This document shows, in pieces, positions 18,995 to 27,595 of a stretch of DNA of 64,000 bases. The translations under genes and the position numbers were made by a program. The stretch is from Chitinophaga chungangae (GTDB taxonomy: Bacteria > Bacteroidota > Bacteroidia > Chitinophagales > Chitinophagaceae): NCBI RefSeq assembly GCF_017742215.1, contig NZ_JAGHKP010000003.1, positions 368,308-432,307 on the forward strand, in the 5' to 3' direction. A model generated the notes under the pieces. That model saw only the letters and a list, made by a program, of their open reading frames with translations, was not told the DNA's origin and did not search any database. Position 1 is the first letter of the stretch. Each line of letters begins with the position of its first letter.

Positions 18995-19720
18995 ATGCCC
19001 GCAAAAGCGAAGCAAAAGGCGGCGGAGCCCGCTGCCGCACAGCCGGTACAGGAAAAAAGCGCGCCTGCCGCAGGAATCCAGTTCGAAGGCCTGGGAAACC
19101 TGGTAGACGGCGCGTCTAAGATCGTGCTGAAAGCCGCCAACATCCTCGAAGAGGAGATCGCGCGCGGTATCGTGGCCGCCAAACAGATCGAAGGCAAACT
19201 TACGGACGTGCAAAAGCTGAGAGGCGGCAATAAGGAAGAATTGCTGACCCGCTTCCGGCAGGATGCGCATGATGTGATAGATCTTCTCATCGATTTTACC
19301 ACCATTGCCGTGAAAAATGCCGGCAGTCTCGCTTCCCGCATCATCAACGTGCGGCAGGGCGGAACGGAAGGCGGGCAGCAGGCGGAAGATCCCGTGCAGA
19401 TCCCCCTTATTCACGCGCCCAAAGACCTGAAGGCAGGCGAGGCCCTGGAAGTGCCCATCACCCTCGAAAACGACAGCAAAACCGATGTGAAGACCATCGA
19501 GTTCACCAACACCGCGCTGATGGACGCTTCCAACAACCAGATAGACGCCGCCGCCATCACGTACACGCCCAACCCGCTCGTATTACAGCCGGGCAGCAAC
19601 GGCAGCGTGAATATCGCCATCAAAGTGCCGGATGGGGCGAAGCCAGGCTCGTACACCTGTTTTATCCAGGGGAAAAATGTGTCGAATCTTAAAGCCACGC
19701 TGCTGGTGAAAGTAGTATAA
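18995..19720 (+). CDS. Hypothetical protein: amphipathic helices plus Ig-like beta domain
   Basis: A 241-residue protein. After an Ala/Lys/Glu-rich start, residues 30-125 are predicted long amphipathic helices (NLVDGASKIVLKAANILEEE ... RFRQDAHDVIDLLIDFTTIA), reminiscent in style of phasins or other lipid-surface proteins. Residues 135-241 form a beta-sandwich like the Ig/NEW3 type (AGEALEVPITLENDSKTDVK ... KVPDGAKPGSYTCFIQGKN). No signal peptide, so probably cytoplasmic. The stop codon is 3 bases before the prenyl synthase ATG, which implies close co-expression. The phasin comparison is only pattern-based. Confidence 0.75.
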   Translation: MPAKAKQKAAEPAAAQPVQEKSAPAAGIQFEGLGNLVDGASKIVLKAANILEEEIARGIVAAKQIEGKLTDVQKLRGGNKEELLTRFRQDAHDVIDLLIDFTTIAVKNAGSLASRIINVRQGGTEGGQQAEDPVQIPLIHAPKDLKAGEALEVPITLENDSKTDVKTIEFTNTALMDASNNQIDAAAITYTPNPLVLQPGSNGSVNIAIKVPDGAKPGSYTCFIQGKNVSNLKATLLVKVV

Positions 19721-19723
19721 TGC

Positions 19724-20764
19724 ATGCTCTCCACAGACATACAGGAACAATTCCTGGCGAAGCTGGGCGCTTACCGCGACCTCAGTCTCCAAACGCTGAT
19801 AAGCATCATCCCGGACCGTGAGCCGAAAAAATATCTCTACGACCTGGTGACGTTGTACCCGAAACGCGGCGGCAAAGGGTTCCGGCCCGGATTGTGCCTC
19901 GCCGCCTGCAATATTTTTGGCGGCACCACCGCCGAAGCGATGAACTCCGCCATTGCGCTGGAATTATTCCACAACGCCTTTCTCGTGCACGACGATATCG
20001 AAGACGAAAGCGACGACCGCCGCGGAAGCCCTACCATGCACGCCGCGCACGGCATCCCCATCGCCATCAACGTCGGCGATGCGATGAACGTGCTCAGCAT
20101 CAAACCGCTCATGCATAACATCTTCACCCTCGGCCCTAATCTTACCTGGCAGGTGTTTTCGGAAATAGAGCACATGGTGCTGGAAAGCGTGGAAGGCCAG
20201 GCCATGGAGCTGGGCTGGCGGCAGGACAATCTCTGCGACCTGAAAGAAGACGATTACCTGCGCATGATCCTCAAAAAAACATGCTGGTACACTTGTATCC
20301 ACCCGCTGCGCATCGGCGCCATCATCGGCTCCGGCGGCGCAATAGACGCGGATATGTTCAACCGCTTCGGGTACTACCTCGGCGCGGCTTTCCAGATACA
20401 GGACGACCTGCTGAACCTTATCGGAGATCAAAATAAATATGGCAAAGAGATCTGTGGCGACGTGCTCGAAGGCAAACGCACCCTCATGCTGATCTACCTG
20501 CTCAATTCCTGCAATAAAAAAGAAAAGCAAAAACTCGAAGCCTATCTCGCAAAAAGGCGCGTATTGCGTTTACCCGACGAAACGGAATGGGTGATGCGGC
20601 TGATGAAAAAATACGACTGCATAGACTACGGCAGGAAAAACGCGCAAAACCTTGCCGGTGCTGCGTTGAAGGAGTTCTACACCGTATTCGGCCACCTGCC
20701 CGATTCGGAGGATAAACAGTTTATCGAAAGCATGATCCTTTATATGATCAACCGTGATTATTGA
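19724..20764 (+). CDS. Polyprenyl diphosphate synthase, probably GGPP-like
   Basis: Trans-isoprenyl diphosphate synthase that condenses IPP with allylic diphosphates. The first Asp-rich motif DDIED is at 90-94 within HDDIEDESDDRRG. The second motif is FQIQDDLLNLIGD with Asp227, Asp228 and Asn231, so DDxxN replaces the usual DDxxD. A DDxxNL form is seen in type III (eukaryotic-like) GGPP synthases. GKGFRPGLCL supplies the IPP-binding Lys/Arg. The length of 346 is near the family norm. It follows the helical protein by 3 bases and converges on the reductase gene with a 17-bp overlap. C20 product length is inferred from the motifs and from the reductase neighbour. Confidence 0.9.
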   Translation: MLSTDIQEQFLAKLGAYRDLSLQTLISIIPDREPKKYLYDLVTLYPKRGGKGFRPGLCLAACNIFGGTTAEAMNSAIALELFHNAFLVHDDIEDESDDRRGSPTMHAAHGIPIAINVGDAMNVLSIKPLMHNIFTLGPNLTWQVFSEIEHMVLESVEGQAMELGWRQDNLCDLKEDDYLRMILKKTCWYTCIHPLRIGAIIGSGGAIDADMFNRFGYYLGAAFQIQDDLLNLIGDQNKYGKEICGDVLEGKRTLMLIYLLNSCNKKEKQKLEAYLAKRRVLRLPDETEWVMRLMKKYDCIDYGRKNAQNLAGAALKEFYTVFGHLPDSEDKQFIESMILYMINRDY

Positions 20765-22202
20765 TCCCTTTCAACACATGCCCCGCCAGCTGAAAGGAAT
20801 TGCTGAGAATACCTTTCCCCCAGCTCACATAATTCCCCGGATGCTGCATCACATCGCCGGCAGTCTGTACCCCGAACAGCATACCGCCCCAGGCCAGCCG
20901 CGTGAGGTTGGCCGGGCCTTTGGACGCCTCGCGGAACGCGTCCGTTGCCAGCGTTTGCGCGCCCTGCAGGATGCTCTTGCCGATGAACGACGCGCTCATT
21001 GCTTCGTTGGCGGGTTTGAGGCCGGCGAGAATGCCGCCCGCAACATCGGCATAGGCATCGTCCTGCCGGGCCTTTTGCACGATGATGTCGAGCAGTTTTA
21101 ACCACAGGGGGTTAAGGTTCCGGTTGCGGATGAATTGTATCAGCGTATTGGAAAGCGACATGTCGAACCCCAGCTCTTCCACGATCTTCTTTTTATACGG
21201 CGCCAGCGCCGCTTCGCTGAACTGCTGCCGCCGGAAACATTCGGTAATGGCTTCCGCCGCCCAGCGCCCGCTGAGCGTGGCGTACTGGATGCCTTCGCCG
21301 TTCAGCGCGTTGATGAGGCCGGCTGCATCGCCTACGAGCACCAGCCTGTCCGCGATTTTGGGATGTGCGGGATTGTACGTGGCCAGCGGCCAGCCCGCTA
21401 CTTTATCTTCCATTTCACCGTTGCCGATCTTCGCTTTCAGCGCGGGGTCTTTTTCGATCAGCTCGAGCAATAATTGTTTGAGATTAACGTCTTGCTGCGG
21501 GAAATTTTCCTGCACCATGCCCACGCCCACATTCGCGGTATCCGGCCCGGTGGGGAAGAACCAGTAATAACCGGGGAAACTTTGCGAGGTGAAATATAGT
21601 TCCGCCTGGTCCGCAATACATTTTACGTTTTTGTAGTACGCGCGCACGGCCAGTATCCTGTCTTCCGACGCTGGTTTGCTGCCGGTAAGCAAACGCGCCA
21701 CGGTGGAGCTGCTGCCGTCTGCCCCGACGATCATTTTCGCGAACAGCGCGCCTTTTTTGTGCTGCGCCAGCACGCCGTTGCTGAACACCTGGTAATCGAG
21801 CAGCCTGCCGGGCACGAGTTTCGCGCCTTTCTGCAATGCGGCTCCCAGTATCCAGTGGTCCAGCTCCATCCGTGGGATCACGCGGCCATGATCGGGTATG
21901 CCGCTTACCAGCGGGATGTTTTTGGTGATCATCGGCCGTCCGTCCAGGTAAAGCGCGGCCTGGGTGATGACGTTCGTTTTGCGGAACTTTTCCTGCCGGT
22001 GAATGCCCATGCCTTCCAGCTCGCGGATGGCGACCGGGCCTACAAAATCGCCGCACACCTTGTCTCGCGGGAATAGCTGGTAATCGAGAATCGTGACCCT
22101 GATGCCCTGCGCGGCAAGATGGTATGCGCAGGAAGCGCCTGCGGGGCCTCCGCCGGCGATCAACACGTCCGTATCGTACTGCGGGGTTATATGCAGTTTC
22201 AT
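20748..22202 (-). CDS. Geranylgeranyl reductase family flavoprotein
   Basis: FAD enzyme expected to saturate double bonds of a prenyl chain. The FAD fold starts VLIAGGGPAGASCAYHLA (Gly17-Gly22). The family Cys lies in RDKVCGDFVG (Cys50). The motif YYWFFPTGPDTANVGVG at 212-228 fits the family's substrate-channel pattern YxWxFPx7GxG. LVGDAAGLINALNGEGI is the second FAD motif (GDAAG 291-295). The last ~100 residues go beyond the minimal family length. A closely facing GGPP-like synthase gene makes geranylgeranyl chains (free or lipid-linked) the likely substrate. A different FAD-dependent lipid or quinone oxidoreductase cannot be excluded. Confidence 0.9.
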   Translation of the reverse strand: MKLHITPQYDTDVLIAGGGPAGASCAYHLAAQGIRVTILDYQLFPRDKVCGDFVGPVAIRELEGMGIHRQEKFRKTNVITQAALYLDGRPMITKNIPLVSGIPDHGRVIPRMELDHWILGAALQKGAKLVPGRLLDYQVFSNGVLAQHKKGALFAKMIVGADGSSSTVARLLTGSKPASEDRILAVRAYYKNVKCIADQAELYFTSQSFPGYYWFFPTGPDTANVGVGMVQENFPQQDVNLKQLLLELIEKDPALKAKIGNGEMEDKVAGWPLATYNPAHPKIADRLVLVGDAAGLINALNGEGIQYATLSGRWAAEAITECFRRQQFSEAALAPYKKKIVEELGFDMSLSNTLIQFIRNRNLNPLWLKLLDIIVQKARQDDAYADVAGGILAGLKPANEAMSASFIGKSILQGAQTLATDAFREASKGPANLTRLAWGGMLFGVQTAGDVMQHPGNYVSWGKGILSNSFQLAGHVLKGINNHG

Positions 22203-22340
22203 GGGGCTGGGGTTTATACCGAATTTACGAAAAATAACAGCCCGTATCAGCGGTTTTACTTAAATTTGATATACAACTCCGAGCCCCAGATCATCAGCAC
22301 AACGTACTGCATACATTCGCCCCAATAAAAAACGCTTCTT

Positions 22341-22982
22341 ATGGAAAAAGGAAAGATTTCCTCCCTGAAAGAATTGCAGCAGCAGATGCCCCGTATCATC
22401 GAACAGCACGGCAAAGACCCGTCGCTCACCTTCCTGGCCCTTGCAAATCCTTTGCTGGCGTTGGAAAAGATCGGTTATTCCTTTACGCCCGAAGCAAAGG
22501 AAGAGATCGCTGCGCATGTGCGTTTCGGTAAAACCGGCGCAGAACAGGTGAAAACGCTGCAGCAACAGATCTTCACCGCCACCGGCAAACCCTTCGACCT
22601 GCGCGACGCCGCGGCGCTGCGGCAAAACCTTTCCGCACTGCTTTCGCGGCCAGACGATGAAAACGCGCCCAAGCCGAAAACCAAAGCTGCCGCGGCATCC
22701 GGCCCCGTTAAACTGGCGCTGCCCCAGGCAGAGATCGACGCAATACTCGACAGCGTGAAAAGACCGGTGAAAGTAGAAGGCGGTAAAGTAACAGACCCGC
22801 TGGAAAGTTTTAACGGCAAGCATGCCGTGATAACACCTTTGCTGGAATACCGCCGGCTCGAGGCCACCCATCCGCAGTTGGCGGAAAAAAGTGTTGTGGA
22901 AGCGCTCGTAAAAAAACAGGACAAATTTCCCTTACGCAATATCCGCTTCCGGATGAACCGGTCGAACGGCAAAACGAAATAA
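22341..22982 (+). CDS. Hypothetical protein in the isoprenoid cluster
   Basis: A 213-residue soluble protein not recognised. Residues 1-100 are helical (LKELQQQMPRIIEQHGKDPS ... YSFTPEAKEEIAAHVRFG). The middle has a Lys/Ala/Pro linker (PKPKTKAAAASG). The end repeats a short conserved-looking segment (ESFNGKHAVITPLLEYRRLE) and a very basic tail. No signal peptide or membrane segment. It is divergent from the reductase gene (138-base shared upstream region) and 71 bases before the 1168-residue protein, likely in one transcript. Confidence 0.75.
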   Translation: MEKGKISSLKELQQQMPRIIEQHGKDPSLTFLALANPLLALEKIGYSFTPEAKEEIAAHVRFGKTGAEQVKTLQQQIFTATGKPFDLRDAAALRQNLSALLSRPDDENAPKPKTKAAAASGPVKLALPQAEIDAILDSVKRPVKVEGGKVTDPLESFNGKHAVITPLLEYRRLEATHPQLAEKSVVEALVKKQDKFPLRNIRFRMNRSNGKTK

Positions 22983-23053
22983 GCGATCATTGAAGGCATG
23001 AGCATCACCATATCGTTTTTCATTGCAGTTAAATCCCCATAAAACCCCATCAA

Positions 23054-26000
23054 ATGGCAAATACGCATGGTTTTGAAGTAATTGCGGAACTGACCGTTCC
23101 CGCCCTGAAACAATTGCTGCTGGCCGCATGGAAATCCGGCGGCGACGCCAGCGGCCCCGGTGTGATACCTGAATACATCAACATTCCCAACACCATCACT
23201 TTCGGCCCTTACCAGGTGGCCAGCGGGCATGTACAGATCCCGAAAGAGCAGCTCGATCTTGAAATGGACACCGGCGTGAACGGCGTACGCATCAAACTCG
23301 GTACCATCAATCATATCGAGATCGCCAACCCGCCCATCGACGCGGCCAAACTGTTCGACATCAACGCGGATGTACGCGTGCGCGTGCCCATCCGCGAGAC
23401 CGATCCGGCCAATCACGAGATAGGCGCGGACTTCACGGCCATGCCCGCTGATGCCGTAAGCGTGACCATCACCAGCGGCGATCCCATTGCGCCCATCACC
23501 ACGGCGGCCATCGAAGAGTTTGTGCATAAAAAATACCAGGAAGGCGCCATTCCTTCCCAGATCACGCCAGACCCTTCCATCTCTTTCGGCCCGTTCAGCA
23601 TGAAGGTGCATACCGAGTTGTACGACGATGTGAACAACCCGGCCAAAAAGATCACCATCGAAAAGCCGGACCCCGGGCATGTGAAGGTCAACATTCCCTG
23701 TTATCTCCGTTTTTATGATATCACCGGCAGTTTCGCCGGCTTCGAACTGGCCACGCCGATGGGCATTACCGGCACCGCCGTGATGCTGGCGGAATACACG
23801 GAAGACACGGACCGCATCTTCGTAAAAACTTCCACCGCCACCGTTACGCTCGAAAATGTAACGCCCGCGCCCGGCATTGAAGGAACCAATTACAACTCCA
23901 ATAAAACCGCCGCCAACATCGGCGGGTACGACCTTGAAGCGCTTATCAAAACGAACTTTACGTCCGCCGCCAGCGGCCCGCTGCACGCCTTCGGCGATGT
24001 GGAAGTATTTGTGCCCACCCTGGCGCAGATCGAAGGTTTTATCGCCGCGCGCGTGCGCGACGAACTGCTGGCCCGGCAGAAGATACAGATATGGAAAGTG
24101 GAAGACCCCAGCGGCACCACCACCATCAACGACGTAACGCCGCAGGCTTACAGCGACGGTTTCGCCCTGTGCATCAACGGCGGCGGAGGCGGCAATCCCG
24201 GCGCGGTAACCAGCTTCGTGCCCGCGGGCCGCGACTTTGCCATCGCCACCAGCGAAGCCAAAGTGCGGCAGGAATTTAACAAGACCGTGAACGATCAATA
24301 CGGCGACCTGCCCACCACGCTCGACGAAAAAGTGGAAGGCAAAACCGTCAAGCTCAACAGCATCGGTCTTGGCCTGCACGTCGGCGAACTGAGCGTGAAC
24401 GGCGAAGTGACCATCGTGGACGCCGTGCTCGACAGTATCGATATTGATGCAGGTTTCGATCAGCGCGTAGGGCTGAAGTGGGTGGACAAATCAGACGGCA
24501 CGCAAATGCTCGAGCACGAACTGATCGGCGAGCCAGACGTAGACCTCGGCGCCGGCGCATGGCTGCTGGTGGCCTTTCTCGGCTTCCTCACCTTCGGGGT
24601 GATCGGGCTGATCATCGGTCTTATCATTATGGCGGTAGTGGAAAGCATCGCGTCGAAAATCGGCGGCGTAGTGGCGAAAGACGAATCCGGTAAAGTGACC
24701 GGCATCGGTGCATGGCCCGGCAGTCTTGACGCAATCGGCAACGTGCAGGCGCGTTTCGAGAACCCGGTGATCATCGACCCCACCGGTCTTGTGTTCGCCG
24801 GCAACATGATCATCACCAGCACATTCGCACTTACTTCTGAAGACATGGCGCGCTCGCACGGCCCGTACAACATCACCGGCAATGCGTTCGTAAACTTCAA
24901 CGGCGGGGCGGACAAACCGACCTCGAAAGCCTTATGGCTGGCGGGAGACGGCGCATCGTTCAACCTGCGCAACGTTTCCCACCGTTTCGGCAGAAGCGGC
25001 GTGTACGTGGCGCGCGTGCAGATCCAGGTAGATGAAAACGGCGGCGCCACCACGCGGCATTACACGCGGGTGAACGTGAAGAACGTTGCGCCCGTCGTGC
25101 AATTCGATATACCCGTGATCACCATCGAAGAAGGGCAGAAGGTAACGCTGAAAGCAGGCTTCACCGACGATAACTGGCTGGACACGCATAAGGCGATCAT
25201 CGATTTCGGCGACAATACCGCGCCGCAAACGCTGACAGTTACGGAAACCAACCAGGAACCGCAGGCGCAGGGAACCATGAGCGCCGAGCACGCCTGGTGC
25301 GATAACGGCAGTTATACCGTGCGCCTCACCGTGCAGGACAGTGCGGGCGGCGTGGGCGAAACCACAATGCTGGTAAACGTAGTGAACGTGGCGCCGAAAG
25401 TGTATACTTACAAACGCCTTTGCGTGCTGAAAAATCAGCCCGTTCGTCTCGATGCGGTATTTATAGACGCAGGCTGGTGCGATTCGCATGTAGGCACCTG
25501 GGATTGCGGGGACGGGCATATCAAAATGGCGACCATCCGCGAGAAAAATAAATCGCCGCAGGGCGTGGGCATCGCCTCGGCTTCGCATGTGTACACCTGC
25601 AAGGGCAATTACGTAGCGAAGGTGACCGTGCAGGACGACGATGGCGGCGCAGGCACCGCGTATTCGCTCATCACCGTTACCGAGCTGCAAAACGCCCATT
25701 TTGAAGACGGGTTCCGTTATAAACCGCAGAAAGAAGCGCGGAACACGCAGGAAGATGCGATCGTGGCGAACGAATGGCAGCCTTTCGCATCGCCCGTGCT
25801 GATCATGGACCCCGCCAGCGGCGACGTGCCGCCGTTCAAAGCAGCGTATTTTATTCCAGATGAATTTATCTGCCGCGACGGGCAGCGGACGCAGGGCGTT
25901 ACCATCGAAGGCTCCGGCATTGCGGGCATCCGCCAGGGCATTTGTGCGAACGTGGGTTGGGATTACGAGCTCACCGCGTTTTACCACCTGCCCACCCGCA

Positions 26001-26560
26001 GCAGGGGCGTGGCGAGGATCGGTATAGACCCAACGGGCGGCACCAGCCCGGTTTCTGAAGATATCAAATGGGTAGAAGCCGCAGCCGTGGACGAATGGGT
26101 GCATATGTCCGTAAGAGTGACGGCCGAAAAAACGCGCATCACCTGTTTTATCGCCGTGTTCCAGGAAGGCGGGGAAAGCGAACTGTACATCGACCGCACG
26201 GCGCTGTTCGTGATACAGGCCTGCGACCCGTATCCGCTGATCATGCGGCCGAAAGACAGGCGTGATGATTGTTGCCCGGTAGACGAACTGGAGCGGCACG
26301 ATTTCGATAAACTGGAAAAATACATCAGCGACGATATCAAAATGTATTACCCCGGCACCGCCGCTTACCGCTCCACGATGAGCGGGGTGAGAATGGTGGA
26401 TGAAAACAACCCGCCGCCGTCTTTCCGGCTGGACAGGCAATCCGGCGAACAACTGATGAACATGGCCGTGAGCGGGGCTATCCAGCTTACAACGGGCATT
26501 GCGAAAACGCTGATCAAAGGGACGGTGGGGAAATTATTGCCGTTTGGGAAAAGGAGGTAA
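23054..26560 (+). CDS. Giant PKD-domain protein with duplicated lipid-binding-like modules and membrane hairpin
   Basis: 1168 residues, no signal peptide. Residues ~1-290 look like a duplicated module: helix then VIPEYINIPNTITFGPYQV, and again helix then AIPSQITPDPSISFGPFSM, each followed by long beta strands. Residues ~290-500 contain another such unit (DFAIATSEAKVRQEFNKTV ... GLHVGELSVNGEVTIVD). The style resembles TULIP/P47-type tubular lipid-binding proteins; this is my reading and not proven. A hydrophobic hairpin follows at about 500-535 (WLLVAFLGFLTFGVIGLIIG). Two PKD domains span about 677-778 and 779-877 (IDFGDNTAPQTLTV; GTWDCGDGHIKMA). A lectin-like beta region and an amphipathic basic C-terminus (TGIAKTLIKGTVGKLLPFG) end it. 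The role is unknown. Confidence 0.85.
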   Translation: MANTHGFEVIAELTVPALKQLLLAAWKSGGDASGPGVIPEYINIPNTITFGPYQVASGHVQIPKEQLDLEMDTGVNGVRIKLGTINHIEIANPPIDAAKLFDINADVRVRVPIRETDPANHEIGADFTAMPADAVSVTITSGDPIAPITTAAIEEFVHKKYQEGAIPSQITPDPSISFGPFSMKVHTELYDDVNNPAKKITIEKPDPGHVKVNIPCYLRFYDITGSFAGFELATPMGITGTAVMLAEYTEDTDRIFVKTSTATVTLENVTPAPGIEGTNYNSNKTAANIGGYDLEALIKTNFTSAASGPLHAFGDVEVFVPTLAQIEGFIAARVRDELLARQKIQIWKVEDPSGTTTINDVTPQAYSDGFALCINGGGGGNPGAVTSFVPAGRDFAIATSEAKVRQEFNKTVNDQYGDLPTTLDEKVEGKTVKLNSIGLGLHVGELSVNGEVTIVDAVLDSIDIDAGFDQRVGLKWVDKSDGTQMLEHELIGEPDVDLGAGAWLLVAFLGFLTFGVIGLIIGLIIMAVVESIASKIGGVVAKDESGKVTGIGAWPGSLDAIGNVQARFENPVIIDPTGLVFAGNMIITSTFALTSEDMARSHGPYNITGNAFVNFNGGADKPTSKALWLAGDGASFNLRNVSHRFGRSGVYVARVQIQVDENGGATTRHYTRVNVKNVAPVVQFDIPVITIEEGQKVTLKAGFTDDNWLDTHKAIIDFGDNTAPQTLTVTETNQEPQAQGTMSAEHAWCDNGSYTVRLTVQDSAGGVGETTMLVNVVNVAPKVYTYKRLCVLKNQPVRLDAVFIDAGWCDSHVGTWDCGDGHIKMATIREKNKSPQGVGIASASHVYTCKGNYVAKVTVQDDDGGAGTAYSLITVTELQNAHFEDGFRYKPQKEARNTQEDAIVANEWQPFASPVLIMDPASGDVPPFKAAYFIPDEFICRDGQRTQGVTIEGSGIAGIRQGICANVGWDYELTAFYHLPTRSRGVARIGIDPTGGTSPVSEDIKWVEAAAVDEWVHMSVRVTAEKTRITCFIAVFQEGGESELYIDRTALFVIQACDPYPLIMRPKDRRDDCCPVDELERHDFDKLEKYISDDIKMYYPGTAAYRSTMSGVRMVDENNPPPSFRLDRQSGEQLMNMAVSGAIQLTTGIAKTLIKGTVGKLLPFGKRR

Positions 26561-26631
26561 GAGGTCCGGAAGTGGTTTTGATCAGTCTAGGAGTTTTATT
26601 TGTTACCAAAGAATTGGTAAATCGCATTATC

Positions 26632-26811
26632 ATGTCAGTGAAGAAACAAACATCTCAAAAGTTAACACCTGAGCCTAAGTTGTCTTTTACTAACGACGAG
26701 GAACGGCTTCGGCGTGACATATATCGTCCGGATATTGAAAAGTTGCATCTTTTTACCCAAATGCTGCGCGTAAATGCCTTATATAAAAAGGCAAAAATTA
26801 CCCATAAATAG
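26632..26811 (+). CDS. Small protein upstream of a nucleotidyltransferase remnant
   Basis: A 59-residue basic protein (ATG at 26632; an upstream in-frame start at 26572 adds a hydrophobic stretch but lies right after the previous stop). The core is FTNDEERLRRDIYRPDIEKL followed by FTQMLRVNALYKKAKITHK. Such short genes often directly precede nucleotidyltransferase genes in Bacteroidota, and here the gap to the nucleotidyltransferase is 5 bases. AT-rich compared with the flanks. Possibly one half of a toxin-antitoxin-like unit; its partner is now broken. Confidence 0.65.
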   Translation: MSVKKQTSQKLTPEPKLSFTNDEERLRRDIYRPDIEKLHLFTQMLRVNALYKKAKITHK

Positions 26812-26816
26812 AAGGA

Positions 26817-27193
26817 ATGGATTTTTTAGATGAAGAACTGATCAGGTTTTGGCGAACCTTGAATGAGAAGGGGGTTAAATACATTATGGTTGGTGGATTC
26901 GCAACCCGTTTTCATGGATATAACAGGAACACTGATGACCTGGATATGTGGTTAGAAGATACGCTGGAAAAGGAATAGAGCTGGATATTCTCGGTAATAT
27001 GAAAGGGTTGGAGCAGCTATCCTTTGATGAATGTTTGCAAATGGCTTCAATTGCTGATATTGAGGGCGTTTCTGTTCCATTCCTGCATATTAATCATCTC
27101 ATTGAGAATAAAAAAATAGTAAATCGTCCAAAAGACCAGATCGATGTTATCGAGTTAGAAAAGATTCGCAAGATCAGAGAGGGAGAAGCGTAA
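26817..27193 (+). pseudogene. Broken nucleotidyltransferase (MNT/AbiEii-like) gene
   Basis: The first part (26817-26978, 53 codons) has the start of a nucleotidyltransferase: VKYIMVGGFATRFHGYNRNT then DDLDMWLEDT, with the GG and DxD catalytic pattern. It ends in TAG at 26976-26978. The family's C-terminal part continues in another frame from about 26967: IELDILGNMKGLEQLSFDE then VPFLHINHLIENKKIVNRPK and DQIDVIELEKI. The stretch normally lying between these two parts is missing, so an internal deletion plus frame change has inactivated it. Antitoxin-type nucleotidyltransferases are the closest match by pattern. Confidence 0.8.
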
Positions 27194-27240
27194 CCTCATG
27201 CAGGCTTCATCCGCATCGTTATATTTTAATCGCTTACCTA

Positions 27241-27595
27241 TGAAACTTGGAAGATTTATCAGTCTCTATATTTTACCCTGCGCCATATGGGTGTTCGTGC
27301 TGACGCATGTTATTTTTCCTATTCACGGCAGCCCGCGGTAGAATGCCGTTGTGTTGCTGATGGTGTCGATATTCTGGTTGGTATACACCGCGTTATGGGC
27401 GCTGGCGGGAATTATTTACCGGTGGCTCAATAAACAATCGTTCAAAGGTTTTTTATGGGTGCCGCTGGTAATGCTGTCATTTCCGCCATTGCGCTGGGAA
27501 AAAATGAATTGATCGCGCTGGGCGGGTTTGCCGCCGCTTTTGTGATCGCATGGTTCTGTTCCCGCAAAACTACTCCTTCATTTCCGCCGCAATAA
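27241..27595 (+). pseudogene. Decayed small membrane protein gene
   Basis: The ATG at 27241 opens MKLGRFISLYILPCAIWVFV and reaches an in-frame TAG at 27340-27342 after HGSPR. The same frame goes on as a membrane protein (VVLLMVSIFWLVYTALWALA ... KGFLWVPL) until about 27460, where the hydrophobic sequence shifts frame (GNAVISAIALGKNELIALGG) and ends at TAA 27593-27595. A single stop and one frameshift restore a protein of about 118 residues with three or four membrane spans. Family unknown. Its end overlaps the 3' end of the minus-strand iron-sulfur gene. Confidence 0.7.

Noticed and set aside
22475..26452. Long minus-strand frames opposite the 1168-residue protein
   Set aside because: Same antisense effect; the plus-strand frame has recognisable PKD domains and internal repeats.
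26817..27193. Programmed frameshift in the nucleotidyltransferase
   Set aside because: No slippery sequence with pseudoknot was seen, and the middle of the domain is missing, so shifting frame would not restore the enzyme.
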